Positions 19,716 to 28,307 of a DNA stretch of 64,000 nucleotides are shown here, in pieces. The stretch's first letter is position 1. Each line of letters starts with the position of its first letter. Under the pieces are notes generated by a model. The model searched no databases. It worked only from the letters and a program-made list of their open reading frames with translations, and was not told where the DNA came from. The position numbers and the translations under genes are program-made. The stretch comes from Usitatibacter sp035624355 (GTDB lineage Bacteria; Pseudomonadota; Gammaproteobacteria; Burkholderiales; Usitatibacteraceae). The stretch is from NCBI GenBank assembly GCA_035624355.1, contig DASPRQ010000084.1, positions 1 through 64,000 on the forward strand, written 5' to 3'.

Positions 19716-21092
19716 CTACTTCTTGCGCGGCCGCTCCCATCCGGGCTTCGTCACCTGCTCCTTGCGGGTGAGCGTGAGGCCCCCCGGCGGCACGTCCTCG
19801 GTGATCGTCGCTCCGGCGGCGATCGTGGCGCCCCTGCCCACGGTCACGGGCGCGACCAGCTGCACGTCGGAGCCGATGTGCACGTCGTCTTCGATCACGG
19901 TGCGGTGCTTGCGGGCCCCGTCGTAATTGCAGGTGATGGTCCCGGCGCCGATGTTCACGTCGCGTCCGACGGAGGAATCGCCGATGTAGGCGAGGTGGTT
20001 CGCCTTGCTCCCGCGGCCCAGGGTGCTCGCCTTCACCTCGACGAAGTTGCCGATGTGCACCTCCTCGGCGAGCTCGGTGCCGGGGCGGATGCGGGCGAAG
20101 GGGCCGATGCGCGCGTTGGCGCCGATGCGGGCCTCCTCGATGAGCGTGAAGGGCTTCACCTCGCATCCCGCGCCGAGGGTGGCCTCCCGCAGCACGCAGT
20201 TGGCGCCGATCCGCACGCCGTCGCCCAGCACGACGCGGCCCTCGAAGATGCAGTTCACGTCGATGGAAACGTCGCGCCCGCACTCGAGCTCCCCGCGCAC
20301 GTCGATGCGCGCGGGATCGGCGAGGGTGACGCCCGCTTCGAGGAGGCGTTTCGCTTGGTTCATCTGGCAATGGCGCTCGAGCGCCGCGAGCTCGGACTTG
20401 CTGTTGACCCCGGCGCACTCCCGGGCGCCCGACGGATGCCGCGCCTCGACGCGCGTCCCGTCGTCGACGGCGGCGGCCACGACGTCGGTCAGATAATACT
20501 CGCCCTGCGCATTCTCGTTGCCGAGCCGCGCGAGCCATCGCCCGAGCGCCTCGCGCGGGGCGGCGAGGATGCCGGTGTTCACTTCGCGGATCGCGCGCTC
20601 ATGCGCGTCCGCGTCCTTCTCCTCGACGATGCGCGCGACGGCACCCGCGGCATCGCGGACGATGCGGCCGTAGCCGGCGGGCGCGTCCAGCACCTGGGTG
20701 AGGAGCGCGAGCGCGCCCTTCGAGGCGGTGTCCGCCAAGGCGCGCAGGGTGCCCGTCTCGATGAGCGGCACGTCGCCGTACAGCACGAGAATCGTGCCCC
20801 CCGCGGACAGGTGAGGAAGCGCTTGCATCACCGCGTGCCCGGTGCCGAGCTGGGGTCCCTGCTCGACCCACTCGAGGGCCTCGCCGGCGAAACGCTCGCG
20901 GATCCGGTCGCCGCCGTGCCCCACGACGACGCACAGCCGCGCCGGATCGAGCTGCCGGGCGGAGGCGAGGACGTGGGAGAGCAGCGGCCTGCCGGCGAGC
21001 GGATGCAGGACCTTGGGCAGGTCCGAATGCATGCGCTTGCCCTGGCCGGCGGCAAGGATCACCACTTGCAGAGCGGTCGAGGGAGGGGCCAT
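19716..21092 (-). CDS. glmU: Bifunctional GlmU: GlcN-1-P acetyltransferase / GlcNAc-1-P uridylyltransferase
   Basis: 458 residues, close to the 456 of E. coli. The N-terminal pyrophosphorylase domain starts VVILAAGQGKRMHSDLPKVLHPLAGRP, and the C-terminal half is a left-handed beta-helix of hexapeptide repeats. It makes UDP-GlcNAc for peptidoglycan and LPS from the product of glmS and GlmM. I use the ATG at 21092 (MAPPSTALQ); an upstream in-frame start at 21116 would overlap the ATP synthase terminator. It follows the atp operon on the same strand but is separated by that terminator. Confidence 0.96.
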   Translation of the reverse strand: MAPPSTALQVVILAAGQGKRMHSDLPKVLHPLAGRPLLSHVLASARQLDPARLCVVVGHGGDRIRERFAGEALEWVEQGPQLGTGHAVMQALPHLSAGGTILVLYGDVPLIETGTLRALADTASKGALALLTQVLDAPAGYGRIVRDAAGAVARIVEEKDADAHERAIREVNTGILAAPREALGRWLARLGNENAQGEYYLTDVVAAAVDDGTRVEARHPSGARECAGVNSKSELAALERHCQMNQAKRLLEAGVTLADPARIDVRGELECGRDVSIDVNCIFEGRVVLGDGVRIGANCVLREATLGAGCEVKPFTLIEEARIGANARIGPFARIRPGTELAEEVHIGNFVEVKASTLGRGSKANHLAYIGDSSVGRDVNIGAGTITCNYDGARKHRTVIEDDVHIGSDVQLVAPVTVGRGATIAAGATITEDVPPGGLTLTRKEQVTKPGWERPRKK

Positions 21093-21117
21093 CGGCGTCG
21101 TTTCCGCCCGGCGCAAA

Positions 21118-21145
21118 CAAAAAGGGCAGGGGGTTGACCCTGCCC
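21118..21145 (-). terminator. Intrinsic terminator of the ATP synthase operon
   Basis: On the minus strand GGGCAGGG (complement of 21138-21145), a 6-base loop and CCCTGCCC (complement of 21124-21131) form an 8-bp stem followed by a T-rich run (TTTTTG). It lies 70 bases after the atpC stop and just before glmU. Confidence 0.85.
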
Positions 21146-21214
21146 GCAGGTGTTGCGCCTCTAAGTAAAGGAGTTTCGTGATCCCCTTTGCAACTACCCG
21201 GCCATCATACCACG

Positions 21215-21631
21215 TCAGCGCTTCTGGCGCAGCTTGCGGATGGCGGCGAGCTGGGCGACGGCCTCGGCGAGCTCGGCCTGCGCCTTGGCGAGCTCCATGG
21301 CCCCGGTGCGGTTGGCGAGGGCCTCCTTGGCGAGGCGCTCGGCCTCCAGGGCCTTCGCCTCGTCCAGGTCGTGGGCCCGCACCGAGGTGTCGGCGAGCAC
21401 CGTGACCCGGTCCGGCTGCACCTCCATCATCCCGCCGGACACGTAGACCACCTCCTCCTCGCCGCCCGACAGCACGCGCACGGTGCCCGGCTTGATCCGG
21501 GTGAGCAGCGGCACGTGCTCCGGGAGGATCCCGAGCTCGCCCGCCTCGCCGGGAGCGATCACCATCTCGGCCGCGCCGGAGAAGATCTCCTGCTCGGCGC
21601 TCACGATATCGACATGCAGCGTCTTCGCCAT
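21215..21631 (-). CDS. atpC: ATP synthase epsilon subunit
   Basis: 138 residues. An N-terminal beta-sandwich (MAKTLHVDIVSAEQEIFSGAAEMVIAPG begins it) is followed by a two-helix C-terminal domain ending in AAIRKLRQKR. The subunit sits on the rotor foot with gamma and can inhibit ATP hydrolysis. It is the last gene of the atpIBEFHAGDC operon, 19 bases after atpD, and is followed by the operon terminator. Confidence 0.96.
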   Translation of the reverse strand: MAKTLHVDIVSAEQEIFSGAAEMVIAPGEAGELGILPEHVPLLTRIKPGTVRVLSGGEEEVVYVSGGMMEVQPDRVTVLADTSVRAHDLDEAKALEAERLAKEALANRTGAMELAKAQAELAEAVAQLAAIRKLRQKR

Positions 21632-21650
21632 GGGCGGGCTTCCTCCGGGC

Positions 21651-23087
21651 CTACTGGAGCGTCTTCGCCTTCTCCTGGGCTTCCTCGATCGTCCCGACCA
21701 TGTAGAACGCCTGCTCGGGCAGGGAGTCGCACTCGCCGTTCACGATCATCTTGAAGCCCCTGATCGTGTCCTTGAGCGTCACGTACTTGCCCGGCGATCC
21801 CGTGAACACCTCGGCCACGTGGAACGGCTGGGACAGGAAGCGCTGGATGCGCCGCGCCCGGCCCACGGCGAGCTTGTCCTCGGGCGAAAGCTCGTCCATG
21901 CCGAGGATCGCGATGATGTCGCGCAGCTCCTTGTAGCGCTGCAGCACGGCCTGCACCGCGCGCGTCGTCTCGTAGTGCTCCTCGCCCACCACGTTCGGGT
22001 CGACCTGGCGCGAGGTCGAGTCGAGCGGATCGACGGAAGGGTAGATGCCGAGCGCCGCGATGTCGCGCGAGAGCACCACCGTCGCGTCGAGGTGGCCGAA
22101 GGTGGTCGCCGGGCTCGGGTCGGTGAGGTCGTCGGCGGGCACGTACACGGCCTGGATCGACGTGATGGAGCCGGTCTTGGTCGAGGTGATGCGCTCCTGC
22201 AGCCGCCCCATCTCCTCGGCGAGCGTCGGCTGGTAGCCCACCGCCGAGGGCATGCGGCCCAGCAGGGCGGACACCTCCGTGCCGGCGAGCGTGAACCGGT
22301 AGATGTTGTCGATGAAGAGCAGGATGTCGCGCCCCTCGTCGCGGAAGCTCTCGGCCATGGTGAGGCCGGTGAGCGCCACGCGCAGGCGGTTGCCCGGCGG
22401 CTCGTTCATCTGGCCGAACACCATCGCGACCTTCGACTTGCCGAGGTCGTCCTGCACGATCACCTTCGCCTCGGACATCTCGTGGTAGAAGTCGTTGCCC
22501 TCGCGCGTGCGCTCGCCCACGCCGGCGAACACCGAAAGGCCCGAGTGCTGCGTGGCGATGTTGTTGATGAGCTCCAGCATCGTCACGGTCTTGCCCACGC
22601 CCGCGCCCCCGAACAGGCCGATCTTGCCGCCCTTGGCGAACGGGCAGATGAGGTCGATCACCTTGATGCCCGTCTCGAGCAGCTCCACCGAGGGCGAGAG
22701 CTGGTCGAACTTCGGCGCCGCGGCGTGGATCGAGCGGCGCTCCCCGGCGCTCACCGGGCCGCGCTCGTCGATCGGGCGGCCGAGCACGTCCATCACGCGG
22801 CCGAGGGTGCCGGGGCCGACGGGCACGGAGATCGGCGCGCCCGTGTTGTGGACCTTCATCCCGCGGCGCAGCCCGTCGGTGGAGCCGAGCGCGATGGTGC
22901 GCACGACGCCGTCGCCCAGCTGCTGCTCGACCTCGAACGTGAGCCCCTTCTCCGCGAACGACCCGCCCTCCTCGACGAGCGTCAGCGCGTCGTAGACCCT
23001 GGGCATGTGCTCGCGCGGGAACTGGATGTCGATGACCGCGCCGATGCACTGCACGATCCTGCCTTGCACGTTGGGGGTTGCGCTCAT
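21651..23087 (-). CDS. atpD: ATP synthase beta subunit
   Basis: 478 residues, the catalytic F1 subunit. The P-loop is GGAGVGKT at residues 160-167, and ALLGRMPSAVGYQPTLAEEMG is the family signature region. The ATG at 23087 gives MSATPNVQGRIVQCIGAVIDIQFP; longer upstream extensions run into atpG and are spurious. It lies 32 bases after atpG. Confidence 0.98.
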   Translation of the reverse strand: MSATPNVQGRIVQCIGAVIDIQFPREHMPRVYDALTLVEEGGSFAEKGLTFEVEQQLGDGVVRTIALGSTDGLRRGMKVHNTGAPISVPVGPGTLGRVMDVLGRPIDERGPVSAGERRSIHAAAPKFDQLSPSVELLETGIKVIDLICPFAKGGKIGLFGGAGVGKTVTMLELINNIATQHSGLSVFAGVGERTREGNDFYHEMSEAKVIVQDDLGKSKVAMVFGQMNEPPGNRLRVALTGLTMAESFRDEGRDILLFIDNIYRFTLAGTEVSALLGRMPSAVGYQPTLAEEMGRLQERITSTKTGSITSIQAVYVPADDLTDPSPATTFGHLDATVVLSRDIAALGIYPSVDPLDSTSRQVDPNVVGEEHYETTRAVQAVLQRYKELRDIIAILGMDELSPEDKLAVGRARRIQRFLSQPFHVAEVFTGSPGKYVTLKDTIRGFKMIVNGECDSLPEQAFYMVGTIEEAQEKAKTLQ

Positions 23088-23119
23088 TTGCCTTCCTCGA
23101 AGCTCCTGAAGACGGTTTG

Positions 23120-23995
23120 TCAGACGGCCGCGGCGCCGCCGACGATCTCGGACAGCTCCTTGGTGATGGCGGCCTGGCGGGACTTGTTGTAGACGAGCGT
23201 GAGCTGGTCGATGACGCCCGTGGCGTTGTCGCTCGCCGCCTTCATCGCCACCATGCGCGCCGACTGCTCGCTCGCCAGGTTCTCCGCCACCGCCTGGTAG
23301 ACGATCTGCTCCACGTAGCGCGTGAGCAGCTCGTCGAGCACCACCCGCGCCTCGGGCTCGTAGACGTAGTCCCAGTTGGCCCGCGCCGCCCGGGCGTCGC
23401 TTTCCAGGCGGTCGGAAGGCAGCGGCAGCAGCTGCTCGATCACCGGCTCCTGCTTCATCGTGTTCACGAAGCGCGTGTAGGCGATGTGCAGCGCGCCGAT
23501 CTTCCCCTGGGCGAACGCGTCGATCTGGACCTTCACGGGGCCGATCAGGCGCTCGATGTGCGGCGTGTCGCCCAGCGCCGTGAGGTGCGAGACCATGTTG
23601 CCGCCGACGCGCTGCAGGAAGGCGACGCCCTTGTTGCCGATGGCGGTGAGCTGCACGCCGCGCCCCTCGGCCTGCCACTCCCGCAGCTTCGCCACGGTGA
23701 GCCGCAGGACGTTCGTGTTCAGCCCGCCGCACAGGCCCTTGTCCGAGGTGACGACGACGAGGCCGACGTCCTTCACGCCCTCGCGCCTCACGAGGAACGG
23801 GTGGTGGTATTCGGTGTTCGCGTGCGCGAGGTGGGCGGCGATGATGCGGATCTTGTCGCCGTAGGGGCGGGCATGGCGCATGCGCTCCTGGGCCTTGCGC
23901 ATCTTGGAGGCCGCGACCATCTCCATGGCCTTGGTGATCTTGCGCGTGTTCTGGACGCTCTTGATCTTGTTCCGGATTTCCTTGCTGCCTGCCAT
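23120..23995 (-). CDS. atpG: ATP synthase gamma subunit
   Basis: 291 residues. The start MAGSKEIRNKIKSVQNTRKITKAMEMVAASKMRKAQ and the end QAAITKELSEIVGGAAAV are the two halves of the rotor coiled coil. The gamma shaft couples c-ring rotation to the catalytic sites. It is separated from atpA by 52 bases holding a hairpin that overlaps the atpA stop. Confidence 0.97.
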   Translation of the reverse strand: MAGSKEIRNKIKSVQNTRKITKAMEMVAASKMRKAQERMRHARPYGDKIRIIAAHLAHANTEYHHPFLVRREGVKDVGLVVVTSDKGLCGGLNTNVLRLTVAKLREWQAEGRGVQLTAIGNKGVAFLQRVGGNMVSHLTALGDTPHIERLIGPVKVQIDAFAQGKIGALHIAYTRFVNTMKQEPVIEQLLPLPSDRLESDARAARANWDYVYEPEARVVLDELLTRYVEQIVYQAVAENLASEQSARMVAMKAASDNATGVIDQLTLVYNKSRQAAITKELSEIVGGAAAV

Positions 23996-24040
23996 CTAGA
24001 TGTGCCCCTGCATCAATGGTCGGGGTGTGATCTTTCGCTG

Positions 24041-24060
24041 CGCGACCTCAGTAGGTCGCG
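24041..24060 (-). other. Hairpin over the atpA stop codon
   Basis: CGCGACCT (24041-24048) and AGGTCGCG (24053-24060) are perfect complements around a 4-base loop that contains part of the atpA stop (24048-24050). No T-tract follows. It may be an RNA-processing or translation-tuning element between atpA and atpG; function inferred. Confidence 0.5.
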
Positions 24061-25589
24061 TTCCTCTTAAAATCCTTCACTGCTTCATGCAACTTCGCCT
24101 CGTCCTCCTTCGAGAGGTCCTTGCTCTTCTCGATGCGGTCGGCGACGTCGGCGTACCTCGACTTCACGAACTCGCGCAGCGCGCGCTCGGCCGCGAGCGC
24201 GTTCTTCACGTCGACGTCGTCGAAGTAGCCGTTGTTCACGGCGAAGAGCGTGAGCGCCATCTCCCAGACCTGGAGCGGGTGGTACTGCGGCTGCTTCATG
24301 AGCTCGGTCACCATGCGGCCGCGCTCGAGCTGCTTGCGGGTGGCCTCGTCCAGGTCGGAGGCGAACTGCGCGAAGGCCGCGAGCTCCCGGTACTGGGCGA
24401 GGGCGAGGCGCACGCCGCCGCCCAGCCGCTTGATCACCTTGGTCTGCGCGGCGCCGCCCACGCGCGACACGGAGATGCCCGCGTTGATGGCCGGGCGGAT
24501 GCCGGCGTTGAAGAGGTCCGTCTCCAGGAAGATCTGCCCGTCGGTGATCGAGATCACGTTGGTCGGCACGAACGCGGAGACGTCGCCCGCCTGCGTCTCG
24601 ATCACCGGGAGCGCCGTGAGCGAGCCCGTCTTGCCCTTCACCTGGCCCTTCGTGAAGCGCTCCACGTACTCCTCGTTCACGCGCGCGCCGCGCTCGAGCA
24701 GCCGCGAGTGCAGGTAGAAGACGTCGCCGGGGTACGCCTCGCGCCCCGGCGGGCGGCGCAGCAGCAGCGAGATCTGCCGGTACGCCCACGCCTGTTTCGT
24801 GAGGTCGTCGTAGATGATGAGCGCGTCCTGGCCGCGGTCGCGGAAATACTCGCCCATCGTGCATCCCGAGTACGGCGCGATGTACTGCATCGCCGCCGGG
24901 TCCGAGGCCGAGGCCGCCACGACGATCGTGTAGTCCATCGCGCCGAACTCCTCGAGCTTGCGCACGACGTTCGCGATGGTCGAGGCCTTCTGCCCCACCG
25001 CGACGTACACGCAGATGAGGTCCTTGCCCTTCTGGTTGATGATCGTGTCCACCGCGACCGCGGTCTTCCCGGTCTGGCGGTCGCCGATGATGAGCTCGCG
25101 CTGCCCGCGCCCGATCGGCACCATGGAGTCGATCGCCTTCAGCCCCGTCTGCACGGGCTGCGAGACGGACTGGCGCCAGATCACCCCCGGGGCCACCTTC
25201 TCGATCGGGTCGGTGAGCTTCGTCTCGATCGGGCCCTTGCCGTCGATGGGCTGCCCGAGCGAGTTCACCACGCGGCCGATGAGCTCCGGGCCCACGGGGA
25301 CCTCGAGGATCCGGCTGGTCGCCTTCACCGTGTCGCCCTCGGAGATGTGCTCGTAGGCGCCCAGCACGACCGCGCCGACGGAATCGCGCTCGAGGTTGAG
25401 CGCGAGGCCGAAGGTGTTGCCGGGGAACTCGAGCATCTCGCCCTGCATCACGTCGGTCAGGCCGTGGACGCGGCAGATGCCGTCTGTGACGGAGATCACG
25501 GTGCCCTCGGTGCGCTTCTCGGCGGCGACCTGGAGGTTCTGGATCTTCGTCTTGATCAGTTCGCTGATTTCGGAAGGATTGATCTGCAT
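24048..25589 (-). CDS. atpA: ATP synthase alpha subunit
   Basis: 513 residues, same length as E. coli. P-loop GDRQTGKT at 169-176; start MQINPSEISELIKTKIQNL; C-terminal end DFKRNATY. It is the non-catalytic nucleotide-binding F1 subunit. It is preceded by atpH after 21 bases. Confidence 0.98.
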   Translation of the reverse strand: MQINPSEISELIKTKIQNLQVAAEKRTEGTVISVTDGICRVHGLTDVMQGEMLEFPGNTFGLALNLERDSVGAVVLGAYEHISEGDTVKATSRILEVPVGPELIGRVVNSLGQPIDGKGPIETKLTDPIEKVAPGVIWRQSVSQPVQTGLKAIDSMVPIGRGQRELIIGDRQTGKTAVAVDTIINQKGKDLICVYVAVGQKASTIANVVRKLEEFGAMDYTIVVAASASDPAAMQYIAPYSGCTMGEYFRDRGQDALIIYDDLTKQAWAYRQISLLLRRPPGREAYPGDVFYLHSRLLERGARVNEEYVERFTKGQVKGKTGSLTALPVIETQAGDVSAFVPTNVISITDGQIFLETDLFNAGIRPAINAGISVSRVGGAAQTKVIKRLGGGVRLALAQYRELAAFAQFASDLDEATRKQLERGRMVTELMKQPQYHPLQVWEMALTLFAVNNGYFDDVDVKNALAAERALREFVKSRYADVADRIEKSKDLSKEDEAKLHEAVKDFKRNATY

Positions 25590-25610
25590 GGCTTGCTTGC
25601 TCCTTGCTCG

Positions 25611-26147
25611 CTACCGCGCGAGCGCCGCGGCCATCTGGCCCAGCGCGTCACGCACGGAAGCGTGGATGACCTGGTCGCCGACCTGCACGCGGGCGCCCCC
25701 GAGCAGCTCGGGATCCACCGCCAGTTCGGCCTCGACCCTCTTGCCGTAGCGGCGCTCGAGCGCGGCCACGATGTCGGCGCGTTGCGCCTCGGCGAGCGGC
25801 TGCGCGCTCGTGATCACCGCCCTCACGACGCGGTCGTGCTCGCGCTTGAGCTCGTCGAACTGCTCCGCGATGGCCGGGATCAGCTCGTCGCGGCGGTTGT
25901 CGACGAGCACCGAGACGAGGTTGCGGGTCACCTCGTCCATGCGGCTGCCCGCGACGCCGGCGAAGAGGTCCTTCTTCTGCCCCGCGCCGAGCCGCGGGTC
26001 GGACAGCAGCGAGCGAACCCGCTCGTCGCTCGCGATCGCCGCGGCGAGCGCGAGGCCGTCGGCGGTGCGCGCCAGGGCCTTCGCCTCGAGGGCGGTCCTG
26101 AACGCGGCCTCCGCGTACGGGCGGGCGACGGTGGCGAGCTCCGCCAT
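25611..26147 (-). CDS. atpH: ATP synthase delta subunit
   Basis: 178 residues. The start MAELATVARPYAEAAFRTA and the end VIHASVRDALGQMAAAL are typical of the stator delta subunit, which joins the b dimer to the top of F1. It is 4 bases downstream of atpF, so translation is probably coupled. Confidence 0.96.
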   Translation of the reverse strand: MAELATVARPYAEAAFRTALEAKALARTADGLALAAAIASDERVRSLLSDPRLGAGQKKDLFAGVAGSRMDEVTRNLVSVLVDNRRDELIPAIAEQFDELKREHDRVVRAVITSAQPLAEAQRADIVAALERRYGKRVEAELAVDPELLGGARVQVGDQVIHASVRDALGQMAAALAR

Positions 26148-26151
26148 GGCT

Positions 26152-26622
26152 CTAGATCTGCGCCTTCAGGCGCTCGAGCATCTCGGCGTGCGCCTTCGCG
26201 TCGACCTCGCGGCGCAGGATCTTCTCCGCCCCGCTCACGGCGAGCGCGGCGACCTGCTCGCGCAGCTTCTCGCGTGCCGCCTGCACCTCCTGCTCGATCT
26301 GCGCCCGCGCGGCGGCGAGCAGCCGGTCGCCCTCGCCCTTGGCCTGCGACTTGGACTCCTCGACGCGTTGGTTCGCCGCCTGCTCGGCCTGCGCCACGAG
26401 CTCGTGCGCCCGGGCGCGCGCCTCCCTCAGCATGACCTCGGTCTGCTTGTGCGCTTCGGCGAGCGAGGAGCGGCCCTGCTCGGCTTCCGCCAGGCCGTCG
26501 GCGATCATCTTCTGCCGCGCCTCGACCTTCTCGAGCAGGATGGGCCAGACGAGCTTGGCCGTGAACCAGATGAACAGCAGGAAAGCCGCCGCCTGCGCGA
26601 ACAACGTCAGGTTGAAGTTCAT
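26152..26622 (-). CDS. atpF: ATP synthase b subunit
   Basis: 156 residues, as in E. coli. A single N-terminal membrane helix (MNFNLTLFAQAAAFLLFIWFT) precedes a long charged, Ala/Glu/Gln-rich amphipathic helix that forms the peripheral stalk dimer. Only one b gene is present, so this is the homodimeric type rather than the b/b' type of phototrophs. Confidence 0.96.
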   Translation of the reverse strand: MNFNLTLFAQAAAFLLFIWFTAKLVWPILLEKVEARQKMIADGLAEAEQGRSSLAEAHKQTEVMLREARARAHELVAQAEQAANQRVEESKSQAKGEGDRLLAAARAQIEQEVQAAREKLREQVAALAVSGAEKILRREVDAKAHAEMLERLKAQI

Positions 26623-26653
26623 GACGCGCCCCTTCCGGGATGGCCGAACGCCG

Positions 26654-26926
26654 TCAGCCGAGGCTCGACAGCAGCGGGTTCGCGAACGCGAAGAACATCG
26701 CGATGCCCAGGCCGATGATGAACGAGGCGTCGATGAGGCCCAGCAGCAGGAACACCTTGCCCTGGAGCTGCGGCATGAGCTCCGGCTGGCGCGCCGCCCC
26801 TTCGAGGAAGCGGCTGCACATGATGCCCACGCCCACGCACGCGCCGAGCGCCCCGAGGCCGATCATCAGTCCTATCCCGACGCCGGTGTAAGCCTGGATG
26901 AGGGCGATGACTTGCATCTTTTCCAT
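26654..26926 (-). CDS. atpE: ATP synthase c subunit
   Basis: 90 residues: two membrane helices around the polar loop RQPEL, in a hairpin. The ion-binding carboxylate is Asp66 in GLIDASF. The sodium-binding residue set is absent, so this is a proton-type ring. The ATG at 26926 (MEKMQVIALIQAYTG) is right; a much longer frame read upstream is an artefact across atpB. Confidence 0.96.
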   Translation of the reverse strand: MEKMQVIALIQAYTGVGIGLMIGLGALGACVGVGIMCSRFLEGAARQPELMPQLQGKVFLLLGLIDASFIIGLGIAMFFAFANPLLSSLG

Positions 26927-26979
26927 TGTGGTTTCCTTTCGGTGACGATTCGTGTGTGGGAAACGCCCGGGCGCCGGGC

Positions 26980-27789
26980 CTAGTGGCTCTCCTGCGCCAT
27001 GGTGAGGTAGACGATCGTGAGCATCATGAAGATGTAGGCCTGGAGCAGCACGATGAGGATGTGAAAGATCGCCCAGGCGAGGCCCAGGAGCACCGCGACC
27101 CCGGTGAAGAAAAGCGAGGCGGAGGCGAGCATCCAGATGAGGAGGAAGAGCAGCTCGCCGGCGTACATGTTCCCGAAAAGCCGCAGCGAGTGCGACAGGG
27201 GCTTGGAGATGTACTCGACGAGGTTGAACGCGAAGTTGAGCGGCCAGAGGAGCGGGTTCGACCCGAACGGGGTGCAGAAGAGCTCGTGGATGAAGCCGCC
27301 GGGGCCCTTCGCCTTGATCGCGAAGCCGATCATCAGGAACCACACGGAAAGCGACAGCGCGAAGGTGGTGTTCACGTCCGCGGTGGGCACGAAGCGGAAG
27401 CCGTGGGGCGCCCCGAGCCCGGAGGCGACCATCGACAGGAAATCCGCGGGAAGGAAATCCATCGAGTTCATGAGGACGACCCACACGGCCACGGTGAGCG
27501 CGAGCGGCGCGATGAAGCGGTGCCGGTCGCCGTGGAAGATGTCCTTCACGTTGTCGTCGACGAACTTGATCAGGAGCTCGACGAGCGCCTGGCGCTTGCC
27601 CGGGACGCCGGAGGTCGCTCCCCGCACCACCCACCAGATGAAGCCCATGCCCACGAAGCCCAGGACGACGGAGACGACGAGGGAGTCGACGTTGAGCGTC
27701 CAGAAACCGCCGCCGTGCCCCACCGGTTGGGTGAAGAAGGTGAGGTGGTGGTCTATGTACTCGCGGGGAGTCAGCTGCTCCGAGGCCAT
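26980..27789 (-). CDS. atpB: ATP synthase a subunit
   Basis: 269 residues from the ATG at 27789, whose start MASEQLTPREYIDHHLTFF closely matches E. coli AtpB. An in-frame GTG at 27804 overlaps the atpI stop and is a possible alternative. Five to six membrane helices are visible. The proton half-channel helix region includes ELLFLLIWMLAS and the C-terminal LLQAYIFMMLTIVYL. It conducts protons past the c-ring. Confidence 0.96.
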   Translation of the reverse strand: MASEQLTPREYIDHHLTFFTQPVGHGGGFWTLNVDSLVVSVVLGFVGMGFIWWVVRGATSGVPGKRQALVELLIKFVDDNVKDIFHGDRHRFIAPLALTVAVWVVLMNSMDFLPADFLSMVASGLGAPHGFRFVPTADVNTTFALSLSVWFLMIGFAIKAKGPGGFIHELFCTPFGSNPLLWPLNFAFNLVEYISKPLSHSLRLFGNMYAGELLFLLIWMLASASLFFTGVAVLLGLAWAIFHILIVLLQAYIFMMLTIVYLTMAQESH

Positions 27790-27800
27790 CTGTCGTTCCG

Positions 27801-28196
27801 TCACCGTTCCCCGGCACGCGGGGGCATGTTTCCTTCGTCTTCGTCACGCACCGCGATCGCCGCGGCGAACAGCGCCACCGTCACCACGAAGCTTCCGAGG
27901 AAGATCCCCGGCACGAGCCACCGGCCGCCCGCCATCGCCAGCCAGAGCAGCGCCACGACGAGGAGGATCTTCACCGCTTCCGCCTTGAACATCGTGACCA
28001 GGGTCTCCCCGGCCGAGCGCGCCTTGCGCCGCGAAACCACCCATCCGTAGGCCGCTCCGGCGGCCACGTTGATGGACCCGCCGAGGGCGGCCGACAGGGC
28101 TCCGTACCGGCCCCACAAGACCGCCGCGACGAGCGAGAGGCCCGCCGTGGCGGCGACCTGCCACAGGAAGACGACGCGATAGGGCCTCGTGCTCAT
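27801..28196 (-). CDS. atpI: ATP synthase assembly protein AtpI
   Basis: 131 residues, mostly four hydrophobic segments with Gly/Ala-rich packing motifs (WGRYGALSAALGGSINVAAGAAYG). Small AtpI proteins head atp operons and help c-ring assembly or magnesium supply. First gene after the operon promoter. Confidence 0.88.
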   Translation of the reverse strand: MSTRPYRVVFLWQVAATAGLSLVAAVLWGRYGALSAALGGSINVAAGAAYGWVVSRRKARSAGETLVTMFKAEAVKILLVVALLWLAMAGGRWLVPGIFLGSFVVTVALFAAAIAVRDEDEGNMPPRAGER

Positions 28197-28252
28197 TCCT
28201 GTGGTGGGGCCCCGGCTCGAACCTTGGACAATCCGCGAAGCAAAACCGCTCG

Positions 28253-28282
28253 ATTATAGCGGCCGCCGCCGAATCGCGTCAA
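28253..28282 (-). promoter_or_regulatory. Sigma-70 promoter of the atp operon
   Basis: On the minus strand TTGACG (complement of 28277-28282), an 18-base spacer and a perfect TATAAT (complement of 28253-28258) face atpI, with the expected start near 28246 and about 50 bases of leader. It is the best sigma-70 match I found in the window and sits between parB and atpI. Confidence 0.8.
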
Positions 28283-28307
28283 AAACGCGCGGCTGCCGAA
28301 CGGGGCT

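Noticed and set aside
28201..28240. Possible tRNA T-arm-like sequence (GGCTCGAACC) near atpI
   Set aside because: No matching acceptor or anticodon stems; lies in the leader of the atp operon.
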